A DNA stretch of 64,000 bases from Arthrobacter terrae (GCF_015708085.1 NZ_JADNYM010000006.1:62001-126000), one strand, 5' to 3'; shown: positions 50,335 through 57,949, numbered from the stretch's first letter. Program-made: numbers and translations. The notes: generated by a model not told the origin, from the sequence alone.

Positions 50335-51114
50335 CTACGCTGCCACCTCCACGTGCGGATCGATGATCCATTGAAGGTGTTCGTCGAGGTGGTGGCGGGT
50401 GGTGACCGAATCGGCCGGGTTTGCCAGTGCACGGGCTTCCATCTTGGAAATCATCCTCAGAGCCATCTCCCAGGTATCGAGGGTTGACGGTGGGTTGACA
50501 CCAGCGGCCCGGGCGATCTCACGACGATATTTGGGAGTGAACCCGAGGAGTGTGTCCGCGTCGATGGACCTGTCCCACAGCCAACGAGCCAGTACCTTCG
50601 CCTTGGCTCCCCGGTTTGCATCTGCCCGAGTGTTGTTCTTGAAGGGGTCAGCGGCTTGGGACTGCCTATCGGACGATGTCAGCCATTGATCTCGCTCATC
50701 AAGGTTGTGCCGGGCCGCGGCCGGAAGGCCGGGATTAGCCGAGACTTTCGCCTCCACCTTACTGATCAGGGAGACAGCTGCGCCCCAGAGCCCTGGTGCA
50801 TCGACCAGACCGGCGCCAACGATGAGCCTGGTCCTGTGGTCGGAATCGTAACCTGCGAGCTGTTTGCTGCCGAAGCCACGATTCCACAGCCATCGGGCCA
50901 GGCCCTGCGTGTGCTCTTTGGGCGGCCTGTTCGCGACCGCGAAAGGAAGGACACCTGCTTTGACGGCCACCTCTGTCTCGGTGATGATTTGGTCCAGGTC
51001 GGCAAGGAAAGCGGTCGGTACGGTGTCAACAACGGCGCCCGCGGCTATGAGGTTACGGAGAGCTTGGACCATTTGCTCGTAGGCTTCGATCGGGCTGCAT
51101 TCAGTCGTCACCAC
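50335..51114 (-). CDS. Hypothetical protein with two internal repeats
   Basis: About 259 aa from a GTG inside the end of the upstream gene. Two helical modules repeat the pattern LARWLW-R---S/D--L-G-----R-x-I--A-G (near residues 78 and 183), each followed by a segment with ISKxEA-A-ANP and RHxLDEx-QW. Such a duplicated helical module might be an adaptor or nucleic-acid-binding unit. It sits directly upstream of the R-M operon, but whether it takes part in it is unknown. Confidence 0.66.
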   Translation of the reverse strand: MVTTECSPIEAYEQMVQALRNLIAAGAVVDTVPTAFLADLDQIITETEVAVKAGVLPFAVANRPPKEHTQGLARWLWNRGFGSKQLAGYDSDHRTRLIVGAGLVDAPGLWGAAVSLISKVEAKVSANPGLPAAARHNLDERDQWLTSSDRQSQAADPFKNNTRADANRGAKAKVLARWLWDRSIDADTLLGFTPKYRREIARAAGVNPPSTLDTWEMALRMISKMEARALANPADSVTTRHHLDEHLQWIIDPHVEVAA

Positions 51115-51332
51115 ATCCGCTCCCCAGCCCAATCTGCGGGCATGAGCTGACCGGCCTCACGCACGAGGGATTCGTGGCGATGCCAGGTCGTGCCGTGGGC
51201 CGCTTCGCGGACGATGTATGCGCGGTTGCGGGCATATCCGGCGATAACTGCCTGGCCTTGGTAGACGGCCGGCTTGTGGTTCGCTTCGGTGTCGTAGACG
51301 TCGACGGCGGTGCCGATTGCAAGCTGGGACAT
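51108..51332 (-). CDS. Small beta-rich hypothetical protein
   Basis: 74 aa (MSQLAIGTAVDVYDTEANHKPAVYQGQAVIAGYARNRAYIV as a series of strands), likely SH3-like or KOW-like barrel. Strong Shine-Dalgarno AAGGAGAATC. First gene of a two-gene unit with the repeat protein, 45 nt downstream of a class A element. Confidence 0.64.
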   Translation of the reverse strand: MSQLAIGTAVDVYDTEANHKPAVYQGQAVIAGYARNRAYIVREAAHGTTWHRHESLVREAGQLMPADWAGERMW

Positions 51333-51376
51333 GATTCTCCTTCGGGACAGGAACTGTGGGCGTTCCCATGAGCATC

Positions 51377-51406
51377 ATGTGTGCGGATGTGTCGGTACTG
51401 CTCCCC
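51377..51406 (-). promoter_or_regulatory. Class A promoter-like element
   Basis: GGGGAG, 14 nt, CCGCACACAT, then a 44-nt leader to the ATG at 51332. Confidence 0.62.
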
Positions 51407-51842
51407 GCCGAGCCCGTTACTACCAAGCGAGACCGTTTGCTCGAACTGCCTGCGGAAGCACTTCGAACTTTAAGGGTGGGTTGCCGCCGTCACAACAGAG
51501 CCAATCGCCACTACCCCGGCAAGGAGTTCTAAGTGACTCTGGAAAGGCCCTCATTACAGGCCCCAACACATTACCTGCCAGTGATGACCACAGCATTCCG
51601 ACCAGCAGTATTCCGAACCTGTGGGTGGCCTCTACATATTCTGTGAAAGTCCCAAAGCCGACTTCAACTTTCGGGGCGACCATATCAGCATCCGGGTTTT
51701 TGCCGCCGTGTGCGGTATTGCGCCGCTGATGGCCTGCCTCCCATACCCTCCATTCATCGGTGGCTTGAACGTCTTCGACCCGACCGATCAGAAACATACG
51801 CATCTTTGGGGCGTTCCGGTGAACCGGCTTAGCGGTCAGTTT
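51407..51842. other. Intergenic region with the CRISPR-flanking homology block
   Basis: No convincing gene. From 51738 to 51842 the sequence is about three-quarters identical to 55206-55311, and both copies abut the left end of a CRISPR array. The rest shows nothing recognisable. Confidence 0.6.
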
Positions 51843-51929
51843 GGAGCCACCACGCGTGCGGGGAAAAGGAGTCCAGGACCTCACCGGGCCTCTCAACCGC
51901 GGAAGCCCTCCCGCGTGTGCGGGGAAAAG
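51843..51929 (-). CRISPR. Type I-E-like CRISPR remnant, two repeats and one spacer
   Basis: Degenerate repeats at 51843-51868 and 51901-51929 (core GCGTGCGGGGAAAAG and GTGTGCGGGGAAAAG on the plus strand) bracket a 32-nt spacer at 51869-51900. The core matches the array at 55312. The canonical orientation (TTTTCCCCGC...) is the minus strand. Confidence 0.78.
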
Positions 51930-51932
51930 TTG

Positions 51933-52199
51933 TCAGTCTTTCCTATTGACCTGGAATACCTCCAGGTAGGTGCCGTAGACCCGCTCGACCGTGATTCCGC
52001 CGGGGAAGTGTGTTGCCGCTTAGTCGACCTGGGCTTCAGAGTCCGTAACGATGAAGAGATGGCTGATCACATGCTCCGTGGCGTTCAGTTTCTCGGCCAG
52101 GCGTTGCATCCCTCCGATCTCGCGGGTCAAATTCTCGCGGAGCACCGGGTCGGTGATCTCTGCGCCGGAAGGCGCGGAAGCGAGTGTTGTGGAGGTAAT
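51933..52199 (-). pseudogene. Decayed, internally deleted mod copy
   Basis: On the minus strand, a remnant of the Mod N-terminus (EITDPVLRENLTREIGGMQR) is fused to its C-terminus (KLNATEHVISHLFIVTDSEAQ, THFPGGITVER, EVFQVNRKD, stop). About 680 residues are missing, a GAA codon has become TAA, and the start codon position reads ATT. The class A 10-mer upstream has changed to CCGCACAGAT. Confidence 0.85.
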
Positions 52200-52206
52200 T
52201 CACGCC

Positions 52207-52281
52207 ATCTGTGCGGCCTGCGGGCGCTCCGCTCTCCGCTGTGTTCGTCTGGATGCTCCCAACAAGAAACATGGGTAGACG
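52207..52281 (-). promoter_or_regulatory. Decayed promoter region of the mod pseudogene
   Basis: CCGCACAGAT at 52207-52216 and a class B-like TCTACCCATGTTTC at 52266-52279 reproduce the arrangement at 50177-50249 with mutations. Confidence 0.55.
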
Positions 52282-52605
52282 TTCGCCCGCAGGCCGCCTG
52301 CTGTTGCCTCAAGAGGATTCTTGCCACGCCCTACGCCCAGGACCTGGTATTGAAGCCCCGTGCGTCGTGGGGAGCTTCCCGCTAGAGTCGCAGTTTGTGA
52401 CCTTCGCGGGTGTGCTCGATTTCGTCCTCCTCTTAGTTGAACTGGATGAAGCACCCATGGTCGTAGGCGAGCCACCCGAGGTACTCATCCATGGCAACCG
52501 CGACGTTTGCGCCAGCTTGATTTCATTCTCTGAGCATTCCTCACCGCGGTCGATCGATTGCATGGCGACAACGGACTCAAAGCACAGGATCCGACTTGGC
52601 GCGCT
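52282..52605 (-). other. Intergenic region with possible gene debris
   Basis: No intact gene. Minus-strand fragments with protein-like content (FESVVAMQSIDRGEECSENEIKLAQ and, in another frame, AMDEYLGWLAYDHGCFIQFN) suggest a frameshifted small gene, but support is weak. Confidence 0.3.
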
Positions 52606-53172
52606 TCAGTAAGCCTCAATAAGCTCCAACTGTGCGTACGTGACCCGCCCGAGGTCGTCACGGTCGAAGTAGTCGGAGTGCGAGTAAACCGTCCAGCGGT
52701 ACTTACCGGGTGTGACCTCGAAGACCGTGTAGGTGTCGAACGCAAAATTGGCGTTGGCTGCAGCGACCTCCGGGCCGCCGTGATCCAACCAGTTCTGGTA
52801 GTCAGTGAGCATTGTTGCCCAGAGGTCAGTGCAGATCTTGGCGACGACGGTCTCGTCATCGTTGAAAGCTGGGTCGGCGCCCTTGCTCCAGGCGGGAGTA
52901 ACAACCTGGATCAGGCCGTCGTTCCGGCGGGTGACGCTGGGACAGGTGTTACCGACAAAGGCGTAAGCGGTGTTGGTTCGTGTCGCGAACTCCCGCGCCC
53001 AAGCGTCGAGTCCGGATCCATAGTTGATGGACAGCGGCGGCTCGATGTCGAAGTGCTTTACTGAACGCAGGTCATCGGTGGCGATCAAGCGTCCTGAGGG
53101 AACTGAAACCTCAATGACGCTGTTGCCGAGGAATTCGGCCTGCTTGGCGTAGTAATCGACGGAACGGGACAT
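52606..53172 (-). CDS. Hypothetical protein
   Basis: 188 aa (MSRSVDYYAKQAEFLGNSVIEV...), soluble, with aromatic beta-rich segments (FAFDTYTVFEVTPGKYRWTVYSHSDYF). A class A 10-mer lies 54 nt upstream of the ATG. No recognised family; resembles orphan proteins of actinobacterial phages in style. Confidence 0.62.
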   Translation of the reverse strand: MSRSVDYYAKQAEFLGNSVIEVSVPSGRLIATDDLRSVKHFDIEPPLSINYGSGLDAWAREFATRTNTAYAFVGNTCPSVTRRNDGLIQVVTPAWSKGADPAFNDDETVVAKICTDLWATMLTDYQNWLDHGGPEVAAANANFAFDTYTVFEVTPGKYRWTVYSHSDYFDRDDLGRVTYAQLELIEAY

Positions 53173-53226
53173 GGTTTGTCTTTCTGTTGACGGGTGTGGC
53201 GTCGGCACTGTGTCGGGCCATCTAAC

Positions 53227-53256
53227 ATGTGTGCGGAGGGCGCATTCTCCCTGCGC
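53227..53256 (-). promoter_or_regulatory. Class A promoter-like element
   Basis: Box GCGCAG, 14 nt, CCGCACACAT, then a 54-nt leader to the ATG at 53172. Confidence 0.55.
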
Positions 53257-53306
53257 CGTGGCCACCACAGCGGGTAGATTCAAGAAAGAACAGTGGGAGC
53301 GATCGA

Positions 53307-53784
53307 TGGGCTACACGCATTACTTCCCGGGCCTGACCGCCACGGCCGAGGTGCTCGCCGACGCCCGGAAGATCATCGCCACCTCCAGCGTCACCATCTG
53401 CGGTCCGGATGGACATGGTCTGCCGATCCTGAATGAGACGGAGGGGATCCGGCTGAACGGCTTTGAGGCCGCCGGCGAGGCCTACGAGACGTTCCCCTGC
53501 GCGGGACCAATGAGCCGCTCTATCCGGAATTGTGAACGTTCTGCGTGACCGAACAGAAGCCCTACGACGAGGTGGTCACTGCCATCCCGATTCCGGCGGC
53601 AGTGCGGTTGCTCGCGTCCGAGGGTAGAGTTCGCAGCGACGGCCGGTGGGACAACTGGGCGGTCTGCGGGGCCCTGTTCGGGAAGACGGTACGCCCGCTG
53701 ACTGAGGACGAGAAGATCGCCCTGGAGCTCGACATCAAGGCTATTCGACCGGAGCCTGCACCGATGCCCACCAAACCGGCGTGA
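53307..53784 (+). pseudogene. Frameshifted phage-type MGYTHYF family gene
   Basis: The 5' part (MGYTHYFPGLTATAEVLADARKI...AYETFPC) and 3' part (NEPLYPEL, stop, TFCVTEQKPYDEVVTA) belong to one known phage/plasmid protein family (MGYTHY opening, then ETF, then FCxTxxKPYDxVV), but lie in different frames and are separated by a TGA. At least one indel and one nonsense change near 53490-53545 disrupt it. The 3' frame from 53545 to 53784 could still be translated as a 79-aa piece. Confidence 0.68.
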
Positions 53785-53858
53785 TTGATTGCGCATAGAT
53801 ACGGGCAATTGCCGGTATGGTGAGCATCGACTGTTCGAATTGATCACATGGGGGAAAA

Positions 53859-54959
53859 TTGGAGTTCGCAGAACGCCTGACTGCGCTTGCCGCAAAGGTC
53901 CGGCAGCAGAAGGGTCAGATCGAGACTGAGGAGGCGACAAAGAACGCATTCATCATGCCGTTCATCTCGACCATCCTCGGATATGACGTGTTCAATCCGC
54001 TTGAAGTCATCCCTGAATTCACAGCCGACGTTGGAGTGAAGAAGGGCGAAAAGATCGACTACGCCATCATGCATGGCGGAACTGTGCAGATCCTCATCGA
54101 ATGCAAGAAGTCGAAAGAACCGCTGAAGATTGAGCACGCGTCGCAGCTGTACCGCTACTTCGCGGTGACCAATGCCCGCATCGCCATCCTGACCAACGGG
54201 GAGGTCTACCAGTTTTTCACCGACCTGGATGCTCCGAACCGGATGGACGCCAAGCCGTTCCTTGTGCTGGATCTGGGCGACATTGATGAGACCCTCCTGC
54301 CTGAGCTGCTGAAGCTGACCAAAGACATCTTTGATTTGGACTCGATTATCAGCGCCGCGGGCGAGCTCAAATATATCGGCGCCATCAAGCGGGCCATCGC
54401 CGCCGAATTCAAGGAACCTGAGGACGACTGGGTCAAATTCCTCACGTCCAAGGTCTACGAAGGCGCCTATACGCAGAAGGTGCGGGAACAGTTCACCGGG
54501 TTGGTCACCAAAGCCACCAAGCAATTCCTCAATGATCAGGTCAACGACCGCCTCAAAGCGGCACTTGGCACACCAGACTTCCCCATGGCTACGGATGCTG
54601 AATTGGCTGCCTCAGTGACCAGCGAAAAGCCAGTCGAGGATGACCTCAACGACAACGGCATCGTAACGACCCCTGAAGAGCTGGAGGGGTACAACATCGT
54701 CCGGGCTATTGTCTGCGGTGATGTTAAGCCCGCACGGGTAGCGCAGCGGGACGCCAAGTCGTACTTCGCGATTCTCCTGGACGACAACAACCGCAAGCCG
54801 ATCGCCCGGCTGCATTTCAACCGGGAGCAAAAGTACCTGGGTCTCTTCGACGCGAACAAGGCCGAGACCCGGTTCCCGATCTCCTCGCTGGAGGAGATCT
54901 ACGAGCACGCGGACGCTTTGCGCACCAGCGTGAAAGCGTATCTTGTCGAAGCATCCTGA
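53859..54959 (+). CDS. Type I restriction HsdR-N-like endonuclease
   Basis: 366 aa from a TTG preceded by GGGGGAAAA. The N-terminal PD-(D/E)xK fold is clear: GEKIDYAIMHGGTVQILIECKKSKEPL (read as D...ECK) near residues 66-92, then QLYRYFAVTNARIAILTNG, the standard QxxxY element of the HsdR N-terminal family. There is no helicase or methylase domain; the C-terminal part is beta-rich. Such stand-alone proteins are common in defence regions; it may cleave DNA alone or with an unlinked partner. Confidence 0.84.
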   Translation: MEFAERLTALAAKVRQQKGQIETEEATKNAFIMPFISTILGYDVFNPLEVIPEFTADVGVKKGEKIDYAIMHGGTVQILIECKKSKEPLKIEHASQLYRYFAVTNARIAILTNGEVYQFFTDLDAPNRMDAKPFLVLDLGDIDETLLPELLKLTKDIFDLDSIISAAGELKYIGAIKRAIAAEFKEPEDDWVKFLTSKVYEGAYTQKVREQFTGLVTKATKQFLNDQVNDRLKAALGTPDFPMATDAELAASVTSEKPVEDDLNDNGIVTTPEELEGYNIVRAIVCGDVKPARVAQRDAKSYFAILLDDNNRKPIARLHFNREQKYLGLFDANKAETRFPISSLEEIYEHADALRTSVKAYLVEAS

Positions 54960-55311
54960 CCTGCACCGCACTGTTGTGACGACATCTGCCCAGGAGTGCT
55001 CCTAGTCCGATGGGAAAGACCCGGGGCGAACATCATGGGTCTTTCCCATCGGCGCCACGGCCCCCGCTCAGTCCTCGGGTTCGACCGCGGTCCGGAATCG
55101 TTGGGCAACCGGGTAGCTGCTTTTGCGCCCGTGCCCGACAAGCGGCGGAGCGGACGGGTACTCGACGCCGCCCCTCACAGCTGACCTGTGACGCCGGCTG
55201 ACTTGCCTCCCATGCGTTCCATTGATCGGTGGCTTCAACCTTTTCGACCCGGCTGGTCAAAACCTTGGGCATCTTTGGGACGTTCCGATTGACCGGGTTG
55301 CAGATCAATTT
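54960..55311. other. Intergenic region ending in the CRISPR-flanking homology block
   Basis: No gene seen. An inverted repeat of GATGGGAAAGACCC / GGGTCTTTCCCATC at 55010-55041 may terminate transcription of the upstream nuclease gene. From 55206 to 55311 it matches the block at 51738-51842. Confidence 0.6.
55010..55041. terminator. Perfect inverted repeat, candidate terminator
   Basis: GATGGGAAAGACCC and GGGTCTTTCCCATC, 14 bp each, about 50 nt downstream of the nuclease gene; no strong T run. Confidence 0.5.
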
Positions 55312-55582
55312 GGAAGCACCCCCGCGCGTGCGGGGAAAGGCGGAGAAACTCGGAAGGAATCAGTCCGTCCTTGGAAAACCCCGCGCGTGCGGGGAAAAGT
55401 TCGCGGAGGCGAGGGCGGCCTTCTCTTCCAGGGAAACACCCCCGCGCGTGCGGGGAAAAGTTCGCGGAGGCGAGGGCGGCCTTCTCTTCCAGGGAAACAC
55501 CCCCGCGCGTGCGGGGAAAAGTCCACGGCCAGATCCGTCTCGTAACGGCCCAGGGAAACACCCCCGCGCGTGCGGGGAAAAG
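55312..55582 (-). CRISPR. Type I-E CRISPR array, five repeats and four spacers
   Basis: Repeats at 55312-55340, 55373-55399, 55432-55460, 55493-55521 and 55554-55582, mostly 29 nt with the GCGCG/CGGGG palindrome; all spacers are 32 nt. Spacers 2 (55400) and 3 (55461) are identical. The two left repeats are the most degenerate, so the leader is probably to the right and transcription leftward (minus strand, TTTTCCCCGCACGCGC). No cas gene is in the window. Confidence 0.93.
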
Positions 55583-55959
55583 ACTAACTGACCTGCGGTT
55601 ACATCGCAGTCTGCCATAAGTGCTCTGCGCGCGTCTCAGGGTTGATTCTAAAATCCTTCCCATTACGGTGCGCCTGTGTGGGTTTGTGAAGAAACTACTT
55701 GATCATATTTGGTAGTCCACAGAGCTGCTCGTGCCGGCTGACGGACCGTGCACGGTCATCACAGCACCACCCACCGGCGCGCCTCCGAACCCACCTTATT
55801 ATGGTCAGGTTTTGGGATACCTCTTATGTCTATCGAGTCATCATTCATCACCAGATAGCAATTACCCTCACGCCGGGTGCCGCCCAGTACCGAAACGGCC
55901 GCCGCACAGGAATCTGCGCATGTTTCCAGGTAGCCACTGCCTAAAGAACTGAGACCCTA
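55583..55959. other. Probable CRISPR leader side and intergenic DNA
   Basis: No convincing gene on either strand. The part next to the array is the candidate leader. Near 55911 a class B-like motif (plus-strand ATCTGCGCATGTTTCC) lies upstream of the 55960 gene. Confidence 0.5.
55910..55926 (+). promoter_or_regulatory. Class B-like motif
   Basis: Plus-strand TCTGCGCATGTTTCC (one change from TCTACGCATGTTTC), about 35 nt before the ATG at 55960; one of the few plus-strand copies. Confidence 0.42.
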
Positions 55960-56475
55960 ATGGCCCGGACACCGCTTCGCCCCGATATTGCCGTAGCCCG
56001 CATGAATGCCAGATTTTCGTTGGGCAGCGGACGCGAGCTGGGCCGCCTGGAAGATCTACTCACCGGTGACGAGACGGTGGAGGCGATGGTACAGGGCCGC
56101 TCCCAGGGTTGCTTCGGCCTGCTCGTGCTCACTGATGCCCGGCTTCTTTTTGTCTGCGACGGCATCATCTGGAAGGTCAATGATGACGTTGCGCTGGCCC
56201 GGATCAGTCTCGTCCAGTGGCAGACAGTCTTCGGCTTCGGTGCCCTGACCGTGCATGTAGCCGGGACTGCGCTTCAGTTCACCGGGCTCACCGGTCCAGG
56301 CGGAACAGCCATCCTTCGTGGCCTCCGTGAGAGCCTGGCGGAGAAGGACCAGCTCGAGCGCCAGGTCAGGGAGGGTCTCATCGCTCTGGCAGCGCATTTC
56401 AAGCCGGACCCCCTGCCGGATAGTGTTCCCGCGGACCTTGCCGGGGCCGGTCATGAGTTCGCCGCAAACGTTTAG
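55960..56475 (+). CDS. PH-domain (YokE-like) protein
   Basis: 171 aa. The centre fits a bacterial PH fold: LLTGDETVEAMVQG, then GLLVLTDARLLFVCDGIIWKVNDDVALARISLVQWQ as consecutive strands, and a closing helix (LRGLRESLAEKDQLERQVREG). Cytosolic; such domains bind proteins or membranes. Shine-Dalgarno is poor (AACTGAGACCCT). No operon partner. Confidence 0.7.
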   Translation: MARTPLRPDIAVARMNARFSLGSGRELGRLEDLLTGDETVEAMVQGRSQGCFGLLVLTDARLLFVCDGIIWKVNDDVALARISLVQWQTVFGFGALTVHVAGTALQFTGLTGPGGTAILRGLRESLAEKDQLERQVREGLIALAAHFKPDPLPDSVPADLAGAGHEFAANV

Positions 56476-56512
56476 ACAGCGGGCAGAAGGTCCAACAACC
56501 GCAGGTAAAAAT

Positions 56513-56552
56513 CGGCCGGGCAGGCATCTCGCCGACCCGGTCTTTTGGGTCC
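56513..56552 (+). terminator. Possible terminator after the PH-domain gene
   Basis: GGCCGGG / CCCGGTC stem followed by TTTT on the plus strand. Confidence 0.45.
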
Positions 56553-56592
56553 TACTGACTCCGAACCACATCCTCGACGAATCTGTGTGTCG

Positions 56593-56602
56593 CCGCACAC
56601 AA
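56593..56602 (+). promoter_or_regulatory. Class A 10-mer (CCGCACACAA variant)
   Basis: One mismatch; exactly 7 nt to the ATG at 56610. Confidence 0.48.
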
Positions 56603-56609
56603 GATTGAC

Positions 56610-56732
56610 ATGAGAGAAGTCACTTACCGCACATATCCCGACGGCACCCTCGTTGTCGAGGTCATCACCCGGTCATGCCCGATCGTGCCAATGGAAGTCA
56701 TTGAACCGGACAAGGTTGTGGCGGCAGTCTGA
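56610..56732 (+). CDS. 40-aa microprotein
   Basis: ATG at exactly 7 nt from a class A variant, then MREVTYRTYPDGTLVVEVITR and ...PMEVIEPDKVVAAV, stop at 56732. The sequence alternates beta-strand and turn residues and looks genuinely coding. The gene is too short for usual ORF cut-offs and was found from the promoter spacing rule. Function unknown. Confidence 0.6.
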   Translation: MREVTYRTYPDGTLVVEVITRSCPIVPMEVIEPDKVVAAV

Positions 56733-56744
56733 ATAGCCCCGGAA

Positions 56745-56960
56745 CTATCCGAGAGCGCTGCGGATTTCGGCCCGAACCAGGAGCTCAGCGCCGTGGTCGA
56801 GGTCAAGGATGAGGATGGCGTTCAGTGCGCGCGCCATGCGGGGTGCCGCCGCAACGAACTCGGCCAACTCCTGGTCTGCGTCGAAATCCACTTGCCCCAG
56901 ACTGGAGGGTGTCCAGCGGTCAGTGCTGTGCGGGTTGGTGAGGACTGCGGGGGCGGCCAT
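56745..56960 (-). CDS. Small acidic hypothetical protein
   Basis: 71 aa (MAAPAVLTNPHSTDRWTP...), acidic, with a helical C-terminus (AAAPRMARALNAILILDLDHGAELLVRAEIRSALG). Shine-Dalgarno AAGGAGCAACC. Two class A-like signals lie upstream: a degenerate CCGCACACTT at 56973 and an exact one at 57000. Convergent with the 40-aa gene. Confidence 0.6.
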   Translation of the reverse strand: MAAPAVLTNPHSTDRWTPSSLGQVDFDADQELAEFVAAAPRMARALNAILILDLDHGAELLVRAEIRSALG

Positions 56961-56999
56961 GGTTGCTCCTTGAAGTGTGCGGATGTGCTTCTACCTCTT

Positions 57000-57009
57000 A
57001 TGTGTGCGG
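57000..57009 (-). promoter_or_regulatory. Class A 10-mer
   Basis: Exact CCGCACACAT, 39 nt before the ATG at 56960; a second degenerate copy (CCGCACACTT) is at 56973-56982. Confidence 0.5.
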
Positions 57010-57059
57010 CACATCCGCAATGCCACCTCATCCCTGGAGATGCCGACCGGTCACTTCGC

Positions 57060-57089
57060 GTGGACGGGGATGTGGTCCGCCGCACACAT
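57060..57089 (+). promoter_or_regulatory. Class A promoter-like element
   Basis: Weak box GTGGAC, 14 nt, CCGCACACAT, 7 nt, ATG at 57097. Confidence 0.58.
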
Positions 57090-57096
57090 CCAGGGC

Positions 57097-57414
57097 ATGA
57101 AATCCTTTACGTGGACTCTCGCGCCGGCCCGGTTGGCCCCGGCATCGCTTGACCCGCAGCCGGTCAAAAACGAGAACTCTCCCGGCTTCCCCACGTCACT
57201 TGTGGTTGCCCGCGCCTATGCCGCGGAGATCAAAGCAGACCGGGCCGCGCGTGTTCCGTGGCGGAAGATCGCCGAGAAGATGTCCATCTCACGGATCGAA
57301 GCGATTCGGCTGGCGCACAGCCTGGATGAAGTGCTCGACGAAATCCGTGAAGAGACGTCTCGGCAGGCCGAGCTGAAACAGCACATGAACCCGGTCCGCG
57401 GCTTAGGCTGGTGA
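57097..57414 (+). CDS. Small protein with a helix-turn-helix-like segment
   Basis: 105 aa starting MKSFTWTLAPARLAP, ATG 7 nt after a class A element. The segment ARVPWRKIAEKMSISRIEAIRLAHSLDEVLDEI (helix-turn-helix pattern) could bind DNA. The next gene starts 1 nt after its stop, so they form an operon with the 57416 and 57946 genes. Confidence 0.64.
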   Translation: MKSFTWTLAPARLAPASLDPQPVKNENSPGFPTSLVVARAYAAEIKADRAARVPWRKIAEKMSISRIEAIRLAHSLDEVLDEIREETSRQAELKQHMNPVRGLGW

Positions 57415-57415
57415 C

Positions 57416-57949
57416 ATGCCACCGACACCATCTCCCACCCCCGTCGATGTCTTAGTCCACTCCGGTCCCGCCGAATGGTGGCAGATTCTCGCCGCCTTGG
57501 GGCCCCTGGCTGTGTTGCTCGGTGCGGGCATCGCCGGCTACTTTGCCTGGCGAGGCCTGCGGCAGAAGGCGGCAGCGGACAACCGTGCGGAGTGGTGGAA
57601 GCGGACCCAATGGGCGCTGGATTACGTCTACTCCGGGGACGCGAAGCGCGGCACGGCCGGACTGAAAGTCCTCCAGGTGTTGGGCGAGAGCGAGCTGGCT
57701 GGCCCTGGTGAACTCGCGGTCCTTGAAGCTGCCTGGAAGACGTCACTTGGGGAAGCCGAGAAGAAATTGGCTCTGAGGGTCAATGTGGAGCCAGAGGACG
57801 ACAGGTATTCGGAAAGAATCCTCGAATACCTTGACGCACAGGTAAAAGGTAGGGACCAGCCGTTGCAAGTTTTCGATCAACCGGGGGTGGACGATGAGCC
57901 CGACCCGCGGGACAATAAAGAAGACGACAAGCCCGAAGGAGGAGCATGA
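57416..57949 (+). CDS. Single-pass membrane protein
   Basis: 177 aa. A Pro/Thr N-terminus, one TM helix (LAALGPLAVLLGAGIAGYFAW), then a cytosolic helical domain with Trp-rich NRAEWWKRTQWALDYVYSGD and a disordered acidic tail (DDEPDPRDNKEDDKPEG). This matches the small membrane proteins that accompany phage or plasmid regulators. Coupled to the upstream helix-turn-helix gene and overlapping the next gene (ATGA). Confidence 0.66.
   Translation: MPPTPSPTPVDVLVHSGPAEWWQILAALGPLAVLLGAGIAGYFAWRGLRQKAAADNRAEWWKRTQWALDYVYSGDAKRGTAGLKVLQVLGESELAGPGELAVLEAAWKTSLGEAEKKLALRVNVEPEDDRYSERILEYLDAQVKGRDQPLQVFDQPGVDDEPDPRDNKEDDKPEGGA

Noticed and set aside
51157-51369. ATG exactly 7 nt after the class A element at 51377
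   Set aside because: The frame is Arg/His/Pro-rich shadow sequence, and the next ATG at 51332 has a strong AAGGAG ribosome binding site with a plausible product.
51420-51896. 158-codon minus-strand frame across the CRISPR remnant
   Set aside because: It runs through repeat and spacer and has no start signal; only its RVE-V-ATD-W segment recurs at 55.2 kb, as part of the repeated flanking block.
55229-55663. Open frames with repeated PRACGEK or ARAGKSS on either strand
   Set aside because: They are translations of the CRISPR repeats.
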